11,276 bases of DNA from an uncultured Treponema sp. (lineage in GTDB: Bacteria; Spirochaetota; Spirochaetia; Treponematales; Treponemataceae), in contig CALCEK010000096.1 in NCBI GenBank assembly GCA_937900125.1, positions 1 to 11,276 on the forward strand. Direction: 5' to 3'. Below are positions 1 to 5,642 of this stretch, one piece after another. Numbering within the stretch: position 1 is the stretch's first letter; each line of letters starts with the position of its first letter. The position numbers and the translations under genes were made by a program. The notes below the pieces were generated by a model. The model was not told the DNA's origin. It worked only from the letters and a program-made list of their open reading frames with translations, and ran no database searches.

Positions 1-27
1 TTTCCCTACACGACGCTCTTCCGATCT
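1..27 (+). other. Illumina sequencing adapter (contamination)
   Basis: These bases match the 3' part of the Illumina TruSeq/P5 read-1 adapter, ending in the characteristic GCTCTTCCGATCT. The native sequence starts at base 28 with AAAATTAAAAAC. It is an untrimmed adapter at a contig end, not genomic DNA. The real upstream region of the first gene is therefore missing, and no promoter or operator for the fructose operon can be read here. Confidence 0.97.
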
Positions 28-58
28 AAAATTAAAAACATAAGGTTTGAAAGGCAAA

Positions 59-808
59 ATGTTATCTGAGGAAAGACAAAGCAGAATCGTGTCTGTTGTA
101 AACGAGCAAAAAAGTGTCACCATACAAGAATTGATGGAAATTCTCAACGCCTCAGAATCGACTATTCGGCGCGACCTTGCGGAACTTGGGGAACGCGGAC
201 TTTTGGAACGAGTTTATGGAGGCGCAATCGCAAAAAATGTCGTTTTCACCCGTCGCGATGAAAGTTTTAATACGCGACAAGAATTGAATCGCGAAGCAAA
301 ACTCAAAATCGCCTGTTACGCAGCCTCGCTAATTGAAAATGAAGATTTTGTTTACCTTGACGCAGGAACTACCACAGAACTGATGATTCCTTTTATAAAA
401 GCGAACGCCGTTTTTGTTACAAATGGTTTTTCTCACGCACGCCGACTTTCGGAAGCGGGATTTTTAACATACATTTTGGGTGGCGAAGTTAAGTTTCCAA
501 CTGAGGCGGTTGTGGGCGAAGAAGCGATTCTTACGCTTTCAAAATATCACTTTACAAAAGGTTTTTGGGGAACAAACGGAATTAGCGTAACAAACGGATT
601 TAGCACTCCCGACATAAAAGAGGCACTTGTAAAGCAAACATCGCTCAATCGAACTCGCACCCGTTATATTGTAAGCGATTCGAGCAAATTCTCCCAAATT
701 TCTTGCATTACTTTTGCGGATTTTACGGATGCCACAATTATAACTGCGGATTTAGATGAAAAACACGCAAGTTATCGCAAATACACCACAGTAAAAGAGG
801 TAAACTGA
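59..808 (+). CDS. fruR: DeoR-family transcriptional regulator of the fructose operon
   Basis: A 249-residue DeoR/GlpR-type repressor. Residues 1-57 form the winged helix-turn-helix, with the family pattern SESTIRRDLAELGERGLLER and then YGGA. The C-terminal two thirds are the DeoRC sugar-phosphate sensing domain: FVYLDAGTTTELM, FVTNG, LGGEV, WGTNGIS, and near the end VSDSSKF. I chose ATG at 59 because AAAGG (50-54) lies just upstream; a TTG at 47 is also in frame but poorly placed. The stop overlaps the fruK start as TGATG, so translation is probably coupled. From family knowledge and position it should repress fru genes until a phosphorylated sugar, likely fructose 1-phosphate, binds; effector and operator are inferred. 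Length is normal for the family. The symbol rests on its neighbours, since DeoR paralogues are hard to tell apart by sequence. Confidence 0.88.
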   Translation: MLSEERQSRIVSVVNEQKSVTIQELMEILNASESTIRRDLAELGERGLLERVYGGAIAKNVVFTRRDESFNTRQELNREAKLKIACYAASLIENEDFVYLDAGTTTELMIPFIKANAVFVTNGFSHARRLSEAGFLTYILGGEVKFPTEAVVGEEAILTLSKYHFTKGFWGTNGISVTNGFSTPDIKEALVKQTSLNRTRTRYIVSDSSKFSQISCITFADFTDATIITADLDEKHASYRKYTTVKEVN

Positions 809-1719
809 TGATTTATACCCTAACAGTAAACCCATCGCTTGATTATATTGTTGACGTTGAAAATTTTCAAGCGGGAACAGTAAATCGCACAACTAACGAA
901 CAGTTGTTTGCGGGCGGAAAAGGAATCAATGTGTCGATTGTTTTGCACAATTTGGGACTTGAAAACAAGGCTTTGGGATTTACAGCAGGTTTTACAGGAA
1001 ACGAACTTGAATCGCTTTTGAATAAAAAGGGAGTTCAAACTGATTTTATAAAAGTTCAAGAAGGATTTTCAAGAATCAATGTAAAACTCCGCTCACAAAA
1101 GGAATCCGAAATTAATGGGCAAGGTCCAAAACTCGGCAAACAAGAAGTTGAATCCCTTTACAAAAAACTTGACGAACTTTGTGCGGACGACATTTTGGTG
1201 TTGGCAGGAAGCATTCCGCAAACTTTGCCACAAACATTTTACAGCGACATAATGGCGCGACTTTCGCAAAAAAATGTTCAATTTGTTGTAGATGCAACTC
1301 GCGACCTTTTAAAAAAATCGCTTGCCTTTAAGCCGTTTATGGTAAAACCAAACAATCACGAACTTGGCGAAATTTTTGGAGTGGAACTTTCAAGCCGCAA
1401 AGAAGTTATTCCGTATGCAGAAAAATTTCGCGAAATGGGCGCAAAAAATGTGCTTGTTTCTATGGCAGGAAAAGGCGCGGTTCTTGCAAGCGAGGATGGA
1501 AACATTTACGAAGGCGATGCCCCAGAATGTACATTAGTTAATTCCGTTGGCGCAGGCGATTCTATGGTTGCGGGCTTTATTGCTGGTTGGAAACAAAGTG
1601 GTTCTTATAAAGAAGCCTTAAAAATGGGATTATGCACAGGAACCGCAAGTGCCGCAAGCGAAGAATTAGCAACAAAAGAAGATGTAGAAAAAATTCTAAA
1701 GTCTTACAAAGGGCTTTAG
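808..1719 (+). CDS. fruK: 1-phosphofructokinase
   Basis: A 303-residue PfkB/ribokinase-fold sugar kinase. It should phosphorylate fructose 1-phosphate with ATP to fructose 1,6-bisphosphate in the cytoplasm, linking the fructose PTS to glycolysis. Seen directly: the N-terminal ITLT-like start MIYTLTVNPSLDY, the glycine-rich signature GGKGINVS (residues 36-43), the substrate-loop INGQGP, the MVKPNNHELGE segment, and the C-terminal PfkB signature VGAGDSMVAGF with catalytic Asp251. NPSLDY together with NGQGP is typical of FruK/LacC rather than ribokinase; tagatose-6-phosphate kinase is the main alternative, and the fruA neighbour makes FruK much more likely. The start overlaps the fruR stop by one base, with GAGG just upstream. 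It is co-transcribed with fruR and followed after 57 bases by fruA. Confidence 0.93.
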   Translation: MIYTLTVNPSLDYIVDVENFQAGTVNRTTNEQLFAGGKGINVSIVLHNLGLENKALGFTAGFTGNELESLLNKKGVQTDFIKVQEGFSRINVKLRSQKESEINGQGPKLGKQEVESLYKKLDELCADDILVLAGSIPQTLPQTFYSDIMARLSQKNVQFVVDATRDLLKKSLAFKPFMVKPNNHELGEIFGVELSSRKEVIPYAEKFREMGAKNVLVSMAGKGAVLASEDGNIYEGDAPECTLVNSVGAGDSMVAGFIAGWKQSGSYKEALKMGLCTGTASAASEELATKEDVEKILKSYKGL

Positions 1720-1752
1720 TAAAGGCACTCTCTAGAGATGCCCTAAATTTTT
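1710..1752 (+). promoter_or_regulatory. Hairpin plus T-run between fruK and fruA (possible attenuator)
   Basis: At the fruK stop and just beyond, GGCA (1724-1727) pairs with TGCC (1739-1742), and inside it TCTCTAGAGA is self-complementary. An outer AGGGC/GCCCT pairing (1710-1714 with 1740-1744) is an alternative. AAATTTTTGG follows. This resembles a weak intrinsic terminator or an RNA-processing hairpin that could set the fruA to fruK ratio. The stem is imperfect (bulge, short loop), so the function is inferred. Confidence 0.35.
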
Positions 1753-1776
1753 GGAAATCCAATTTCAGGAGGATAT

Positions 1777-3648
1777 ATGAAAATTAGAGATTTGCTTGAC
1801 CCAAAAAGTATCAAGTTGAATGGTTCAGCAGCAAGCAAAGCGGATGCCATTGAGCAAATGGTTTCGCTTATGGCAAAAAGCGGAAAAATTTCCGATGTTG
1901 AAGTCTACCACAAAGGCGTTCTTGCTCGCGAGGAAGAAAGCACTACCGCTGTTGGAGAAGGTGTCGCAATTCCGCACTGCAAAAGCGATAGCGTAAAAGC
2001 ACCTGGACTTGCCGCAATGACAATTCCCGCTGGCGTTGATTACGATGCCCCTGACGGCGAATTAGTAAAAGTCATCTTTTTAATTGCAGCTCCAAACACA
2101 AAAGAAAATGTCCACGTTGACGTTTTAAGCAAACTTTCCGTTTTGCTTTTGGACGAAAATTTTACCGCATCACTTTTACGGGCAAAATCAGTTGATGAAT
2201 TTCTTGCAGCAATAGACAAAGCGGAAGCCGCAAAAGATGCAGCAGATGGAGTTGTTTCTACAAGTACAGGGCTTCCTCAAGTGCTTGCCGTAACAGCGTG
2301 TCCTACAGGAATTGCACACACATATATGGCAGAAGAAAATCTTAAAAAGGCCGCAGCAAAAGCTGGTGTGAGCATAAAGATTGAAACACGCGGTTCTTCG
2401 GGAACAAAAAATGAATTGACTTCTGAAGAAATTGCAAATGCAAAGGGAATCATCGTTGCGGCAGATGTAAACGTTCCAATGGCGCGTTTTAATGGACGAA
2501 AAGTGATTCAGTGCAAAGTTTCTGACGGAATCAACAAAAGTGCAGAACTTATCGAAAAAGCTTCAAAGGGCGATGCTCCCATTTTTGCCTCAAAAGATGA
2601 AGAATCAAGTTCAGATAAAAAGAGTTCAGGCGGTTCTGTTTACAAACATTTGATGACGGGCGTTTCTCATATGCTGCCATTTGTTGTTGGCGGTGGAATT
2701 TTAATCGCACTCGCATTCCTTATTGATACTCTTACGGGACAAGAGATGAACGGCAACTTTGGTACGCTTCACCCTGTTGCAAATTTCCTAAAAGGAAAAG
2801 TTGGTGGCGTGGCATTCGGCTTTATGCTTCCCGTTTTGGCTGGCTTTATCGCGTTCAGTATCGCTGACCGCCCAGGACTTGCAGTTGGCTTCTTAGGCGG
2901 AGCTATGGCGGCAAATGGAACTTCTGGATTTTTAGGCGCACTCGTTGCGGGCTTTTTTGCAGGTTACACGATTGAACTTTTAAAGAAATGTTTTGCAAAG
3001 TTACCAAAAAGCCTTGACGGTTTAAAGCCCGTTTTAATTTATCCGCTTTTGGGAATGTTAATTGTTGGTCTCGGAATGAACTTTATTGTTGAGCCGATTG
3101 TTGGCGCAATCAACAGAGCGTTAAACACAGGTTTAAATCATCTTGGAAATTTGGGAATTCTTTTGGGACTTCTTTTAGGCGGAATGATGGCTGTAGATAT
3201 GGGCGGACCTGTAAACAAAGCAGCTTATGTGTTTGCCACAGGGATGCTCGCCGAAGGTCATTATGACATTATGGCAGCCGTTATGATTGGTGGTATGGTT
3301 CCCCCAATTGCCATTGCAGCCGCAACAATCATCTTCAAAAATAAATTCACACAAGAAGAACGCAAAGCAGGTCCTGTAAACTTTGTAATGGGCTTGGCTT
3401 TCATAACAGAAGGTGCAATTCCGTATGCAGCCGCAGACCCAGGAAGAGTCATTCCTTCTTGCGTAGTTGGAAGCGCAATCGCAGGCGCACTTTCTATGGC
3501 ATTCAAATGTACACTTATGGCACCGCACGGAGGAGTTTTCGTATTTCCCGTAGTTGGACATCCGTTCTTGTACATAATTGCACTTTTAATCGGTTCTGCA
3601 GCAAGTTGTTTAATGCTCGGACTTTTAAAAAAGAAAGTTGAAGAATAG
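1777..3648 (+). CDS. fruA: PTS fructose transporter, fused EIIA-EIIB-EIIC
   Basis: A 623-residue permease of the PTS fructose family in EIIABC order. It imports fructose across the inner membrane and phosphorylates it at C1. Residues 1-150 are EIIA, with phosphorylated His67 in GVAIPHCKS. After an Ala-rich linker, EIIB covers about 168-262, with Cys175 in the AVTACPTGIAHTYMA active-site loop. A charged Ser/Lys linker leads into EIIC, about 285-620, with many hydrophobic segments and the fructose-EIIC motifs PFVVGGG, GGPVNKAAY, ITEGAIPYAAADPGR and APHGG. All phosphotransfer residues are present and the length is normal. A perfect AGGAGG (1767-1772) precedes the ATG by four bases. It lies 57 bases after fruK in the same operon, and the HPr gene that would feed it phosphate follows. 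Mannose- or mannitol-type PTS proteins have different domain orders and motifs. Confidence 0.95.
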   Translation: MKIRDLLDPKSIKLNGSAASKADAIEQMVSLMAKSGKISDVEVYHKGVLAREEESTTAVGEGVAIPHCKSDSVKAPGLAAMTIPAGVDYDAPDGELVKVIFLIAAPNTKENVHVDVLSKLSVLLLDENFTASLLRAKSVDEFLAAIDKAEAAKDAADGVVSTSTGLPQVLAVTACPTGIAHTYMAEENLKKAAAKAGVSIKIETRGSSGTKNELTSEEIANAKGIIVAADVNVPMARFNGRKVIQCKVSDGINKSAELIEKASKGDAPIFASKDEESSSDKKSSGGSVYKHLMTGVSHMLPFVVGGGILIALAFLIDTLTGQEMNGNFGTLHPVANFLKGKVGGVAFGFMLPVLAGFIAFSIADRPGLAVGFLGGAMAANGTSGFLGALVAGFFAGYTIELLKKCFAKLPKSLDGLKPVLIYPLLGMLIVGLGMNFIVEPIVGAINRALNTGLNHLGNLGILLGLLLGGMMAVDMGGPVNKAAYVFATGMLAEGHYDIMAAVMIGGMVPPIAIAAATIIFKNKFTQEERKAGPVNFVMGLAFITEGAIPYAAADPGRVIPSCVVGSAIAGALSMAFKCTLMAPHGGVFVFPVVGHPFLYIIALLIGSAASCLMLGLLKKKVEE

Positions 3649-3662
3649 ACCTGTTCGATAAA

Positions 3663-3714
3663 CAAAATCGCGTAATTTAACCTTGCAAAAAAAATTTGCG
3701 TTTACGCGATTTTG
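3663..3714. repeat. 13-bp perfect inverted repeat between fruA and ptsH
   Basis: CAAAATCGCGTAA (3663-3675) is repeated as its exact reverse complement at 3702-3714. The 26-base centre can form a second small stem, GCAAA (3685-3689) with TTTGC (3695-3699). The element may terminate fruA transcripts (the right arm contains TTTT), or the arms may be a paired operator, because the right arm occupies the spacer of the predicted ptsH promoter. The repeat is certain, the role is not. Confidence 0.7.
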
Positions 3715-3724
3715 GGTTTATAAT
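3696..3724 (+). promoter_or_regulatory. Predicted sigma-70 promoter of ptsH
   Basis: TTGCGT (3696-3701), a 17-base spacer and a perfect TATAAT (3719-3724). The start of transcription would be near 3731, giving a leader of about 36 bases containing a small CGAG-A6-CTCG hairpin (3733-3746). It would let HPr be expressed independently of the fru operon, as expected if HPr serves other PTS permeases as well. Confidence 0.65.
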
Positions 3725-3766
3725 CAACTAAACGAGAAAAAACTCGCAAAACATTAGGAGCAAAAG

Positions 3767-4024
3767 ATGAAAAAATTTGATTATACCATCACAGACACGC
3801 TTGGCATTCACGCTCGTCCAGGTGGAGAACTTGTAAAAGTGGCAAAACCATTTACATCAAAAATTACACTTTCTTGTAACGGAAAAACGGCTGATGCAAA
3901 ACGCCTTATTGCCGTTATGAGTTTGGGTGCAAAGCAGGGACATACAGTTTCTGTAAGCGTAGATGGCGCAGATGAAGCAGTTGCGGCCGCAAAATTGGAA
4001 TCTTTCTTTAAAGAAAACCTTTAA
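3767..4024 (+). CDS. ptsH: HPr phosphocarrier protein, Ser46 replaced by Arg
   Basis: An 85-residue HPr, full length for the family. It is the cytoplasmic carrier that takes phosphate from Enzyme I on His15 (motif LGIHARPG, residues 12-19) and hands it to EIIA domains such as that of FruA just upstream. The second conserved block reads AKRLIAVMSLGAKQG. Lined up with Bacillus HPr (LKSIMGVMSLG), the regulatory serine at position 46 is Arg here, so classical HPr kinase phosphorylation at that residue is not possible. AGGAG precedes the ATG at a good distance. The gene has its own promoter and ends 10 bases before a strong terminator. Enzyme I is not in the window. The symbol is for the general HPr; it could be a fructose-dedicated copy. 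Confidence 0.94.
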   Translation: MKKFDYTITDTLGIHARPGGELVKVAKPFTSKITLSCNGKTADAKRLIAVMSLGAKQGHTVSVSVDGADEAVAAAKLESFFKENL

Positions 4025-4033
4025 AATCGCAAA

Positions 4034-4064
4034 AGAGCCAGACCTCTGGCTCTCTTTTAATTTT
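4034..4064. terminator. Bidirectional intrinsic terminator, ptsH / lipoprotein operon
   Basis: AGAGCCAG (4034-4041), loop ACCT, CTGGCTCT (4046-4053): a perfect 8-bp stem followed by CTTTTAATTTT on the plus strand and flanked by AAAA on the other side, so it reads as a terminator both ways. It sits between two convergent units. The stop of the minus-strand lipoprotein gene (4057-4059) lies inside the T-run. Confidence 0.85.
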
Positions 4065-4596
4065 CCTGTGCAGAAAAAGCGTCTAATGTGCCGTCTTCGC
4101 TTTGGAGATAAAGCGTTGCAGGGTGCAAAGTGTAATTTAAATCGGCTCTTTCTTTTTTGATGGCGGGATTTTGTTCTAAAGCGTAAGAAAACGCGATGTT
4201 TTCTATGCCGTTTAGATTCACAAATTGCGGAAAAAGATGTATTTTTTGCCTGTCTACTTTAAAAGTTCCCAAAACAGAAAATTCTCCGCCTGTGCTTTTA
4301 AGTTTTAAAATTAAATCGTCATCTATTTGGATTTCTTCTTTTACAGGAATCACCTTTACAAAGCTTTCAGAAATTGTTTTTACAAACGTGCCGTCTGGCA
4401 AAAATTCGTACACAATTTTTTGCCTTGTGTCAAAGCGGGCAAAAACCGAGTTTTCATCTTCGGGATTAGAAAGCAAATCTGTGCGGACTGTTCGTTCATT
4501 TTGCCAAGTTCCCTGAATTGTTTGGGGCGGAAGTTTTGCGCAAGAAACAATTAAAAAACTAAGCAGAACAAAAATGCCTTTAAAAAAATGTTTCAT
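4057..4596 (-). CDS. Putative lipoprotein, lipocalin-like beta protein
   Basis: A 179-residue predicted lipoprotein. It has a lysine-containing N terminus, a hydrophobic stretch and a lipobox VSC with Cys19, so it is probably lipidated and facing the periplasm or cell surface. The mature part begins with a pattern seen in small lipocalin-like domains: GTWQNER, then YEFLPDGTFVKT, and later VLGTFKVDRQKIHLFP, suggesting alternating strands of a beta barrel. I do not recognise a specific family and no function is claimed. Its ATG overlaps the stop of the preceding lipoprotein gene by one base (TGATG), so the two are probably translationally coupled. It is the last gene of a three-gene minus-strand operon and ends in a bidirectional terminator. 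Expression would follow the poly-G promoter at 5433-5460. Confidence 0.75.
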   Translation of the reverse strand: MKHFFKGIFVLLSFLIVSCAKLPPQTIQGTWQNERTVRTDLLSNPEDENSVFARFDTRQKIVYEFLPDGTFVKTISESFVKVIPVKEEIQIDDDLILKLKSTGGEFSVLGTFKVDRQKIHLFPQFVNLNGIENIAFSYALEQNPAIKKERADLNYTLHPATLYLQSEDGTLDAFSAQEN

Positions 4597-5120
4597 CAGT
4601 CAACCATTAAAAAAATTTGGTACAGTCGTTCTTTAAATTGCCCAGCAGGAATTGTGGCAAGCGTTTTTCCCTCAGAATCAGAAATGCAAATAAAAAGCTC
4701 TTCATCGGTGGCGCAAAGATTTAGCAATTCCATCGCCTCTTCCTTTTGCAAAAAAGATTCAAAGCGGGTGCGGACTAATTTTCCCGCTGGTTCAGAATAC
4801 AGTTCTGTTTTGGGGTCAAGCAAAAAATGTTTGTCCGAAATAACAAGACTTGTTTTTGTATTCAGCAAATCTTTCCGCAAAAATCCCTCAAGGCAAACAG
4901 TGTATTTTACCGAAGCCTGCACAACTTCATTTTCTTTGCAGGTCGCCGTAAAATCTATACTCAATTCCTTAAGATTTCCCTTTTTATAAGAAAAAGGTTC
5001 GGTGTAATACAAAACCGAAGAATCTTTTCCCGCAAAAGAGAGCACGGGTCGCCGCAAAGACGCGCAAGAGGCAAACAGCAAGCAAATGCCGCCCAAGCAG
5101 GCGGCAATTTTTTTACTCAC
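4596..5120 (-). CDS. Putative lipoprotein of unknown function
   Basis: A 174-residue predicted lipoprotein if it starts at GTG 5120-5118: MSKKIAACLGGICLLFASC, with lipobox FASC and lipidated Cys19. That GTG overlaps the stop of the TRL-like gene by eight bases (GTGAGTAA), a typical coupled start. There is no independent ribosome-binding site. The frame stays open upstream to a TTG at 5156, but that start would put 12 unneeded residues before the signal peptide. The mature protein is rich in predicted strands, with a small-sulphur-residue pattern (Cys in TATCKEN, KYTVCLEGF, LNLCATDEE, ELFICISDSEG) that could allow disulphides outside the membrane. No family recognised. It lies between two other lipoprotein genes and shares their promoter. 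Confidence 0.7.
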   Translation of the reverse strand: MSKKIAACLGGICLLFASCASLRRPVLSFAGKDSSVLYYTEPFSYKKGNLKELSIDFTATCKENEVVQASVKYTVCLEGFLRKDLLNTKTSLVISDKHFLLDPKTELYSEPAGKLVRTRFESFLQKEEAMELLNLCATDEELFICISDSEGKTLATIPAGQFKERLYQIFLMVD

Positions 5121-5400
5121 CAGTAACAATAGTCTGATGTCCGACCCAGAAACCAAAATAATTGAACGTTTTTACGTCAACAGTAGAAATTTTTGTAATT
5201 CCACCATCGCGGGCTGCTTTTTCGATTCCATAATCCGCAGAAAAAGGAATCGGAATTAAACCAAACAAATAACCTGCACTAGCAGTTCCTACTTTTGAAC
5301 CAAGTTCATTTGATGTTGCCGCAAGAGGTGCAACAGTTGAACAACCAACGAGCAAAGACGCTGCAAGCACAAGGGCTGCAATAAAACCTGTCTTTTTCAT
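5113..5400 (-). CDS. TRL-like family lipoprotein
   Basis: A 95-residue lipoprotein with a clear signal peptide and lipobox (LLVGC, Cys20). The mature part matches the pattern of the TRL-like family (Pfam TRL), small bacterial lipoproteins known from Leptospira and Treponema: GSKVGTASAG, LFGLIPI, AARDGGITKISTVD, FNYFGFWV and the C-terminal TIVTGE. Function in the family is unknown. I start it at ATG 5400 because GAGGAG (5412-5407) is six bases upstream and the signal peptide begins there; a longer frame to 5460 would run through the promoter. It is the first gene of the operon, directly under a promoter whose spacer contains nine Gs, so its production may switch. Confidence 0.85.
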   Translation of the reverse strand: MKKTGFIAALVLAASLLVGCSTVAPLAATSNELGSKVGTASAGYLFGLIPIPFSADYGIEKAARDGGITKISTVDVKTFNYFGFWVGHQTIVTGE

Positions 5401-5432
5401 TTTTATCTCCTCTACGAGTGAATTTTTATAAC

Positions 5433-5460
5433 ATTGTACCCCCCCCCTGTATAATGTCAA
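5433..5460 (-). promoter_or_regulatory. Promoter of the lipoprotein operon with poly-G spacer
   Basis: On the minus strand: perfect -35 TTGACA (5460-5455), spacer TTATACA plus nine Gs (16 bases), -10 TACAAT (5438-5433). Transcription would start near 5426, giving a 26-base leader with GAGGAG before the TRL-like ATG. Upstream of the -35, 5461-5490 is a run of A/T tracts resembling an UP element. The homopolymer lies entirely between the two boxes, so slippage changes spacer length: one more G gives the optimal 17. Confidence 0.8.
5439..5447. repeat. Homopolymer C9 (G9 on the minus strand)
   Basis: Nine consecutive Cs in an AT-rich intergenic region, by far the longest G/C run in the window. 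It is the candidate slippage tract within the lipoprotein operon promoter. The raw-read length distribution here would show whether it varies in the population. Confidence 0.95.
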
Positions 5461-5496
5461 TAGGAAATTTAAATTTTTTTTAAATATTTTGGTTTG

Positions 5497-5592
5497 GAAC
5501 GGCGGGTGTTTTTAGGTTTACACCGCATTTTAGCGTGTATTTTAAACTTTTATGGTAACAGAAAAAACTGTACCCAATAAATCCCACCGTTC
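5497..5592. repeat. Imperfect long-range inverted repeat in the divergent intergenic region
   Basis: GAACGGCGGG (5497-5506) and CCCACCGTTC (5583-5592) are complementary at nine of ten positions. On the minus-strand RNA the odd position can form a G-U pair. Between them TACACCGC and GCGTGTA (about 5519-5537) form a smaller stem. The element lies between the TRL-like promoter and the radical SAM gene. It may be a regulatory or transcription-insulating structure; the role is unknown. Confidence 0.4.
5566..5580 (+). repeat. CTGTACCC motif copy upstream of the radical SAM gene
   Basis: AACTGTACCCAATAA. Its first 11 bases, AACTGTACCCA, recur exactly at 6198-6208, 6272-6282 and 8854-8864. It is the intergenic upstream member of the dispersed motif family described in the findings. 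Confidence 0.75.
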
Positions 5593-5626
5593 TTAAATTT
5601 TCCCACTCGCAAAAAAAAGCATTTAA

Positions 5627-5635
5627 TGGTAAACT
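5627..5635 (+). promoter_or_regulatory. Possible extended -10 promoter of the radical SAM-NUDIX gene
   Basis: TGG-TAAACT resembles an extended -10 element, with only a weak -35 candidate (CTCGCA, 5606-5611). Transcription would begin at about 5642, one base before the ATG at 5643. No ribosome-binding site is visible ahead of that ATG, so the message may be leaderless. An internal ATG at 5655 is the alternative start. Confidence 0.35.
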
Positions 5636-5642
5636 CATTTTT

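Noticed and set aside
3175..3665. Two long minus-strand open frames inside fruA
   Set aside because: They lie antisense to the strongly conserved EIIC domain, have no ribosome-binding site, and their translations resemble no family.
4196..4989. Plus-strand open frames opposite the two unknown lipoprotein genes
   Set aside because: The minus-strand frames have signal peptides, lipoboxes and coupled starts; the plus-strand translations are low-complexity shadows rich in Ser, Phe and Lys.
5439..5447. C9 run as a sequencing artefact
   Set aside because: Illumina reads handle nine-base runs well, and the run sits precisely between two good promoter boxes; its exact length still needs read support.
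5401..5460. Longer N terminus for the TRL-like protein
   Set aside because: It would translate through the promoter and G9 tract and bury the signal peptide; ATG 5400 has a good ribosome-binding site.
5461..5490. TTTAAATTTTTTTTAAA as a terminator
   Set aside because: It has no GC stem; it fits better as an AT-rich element upstream of the lipoprotein promoter.
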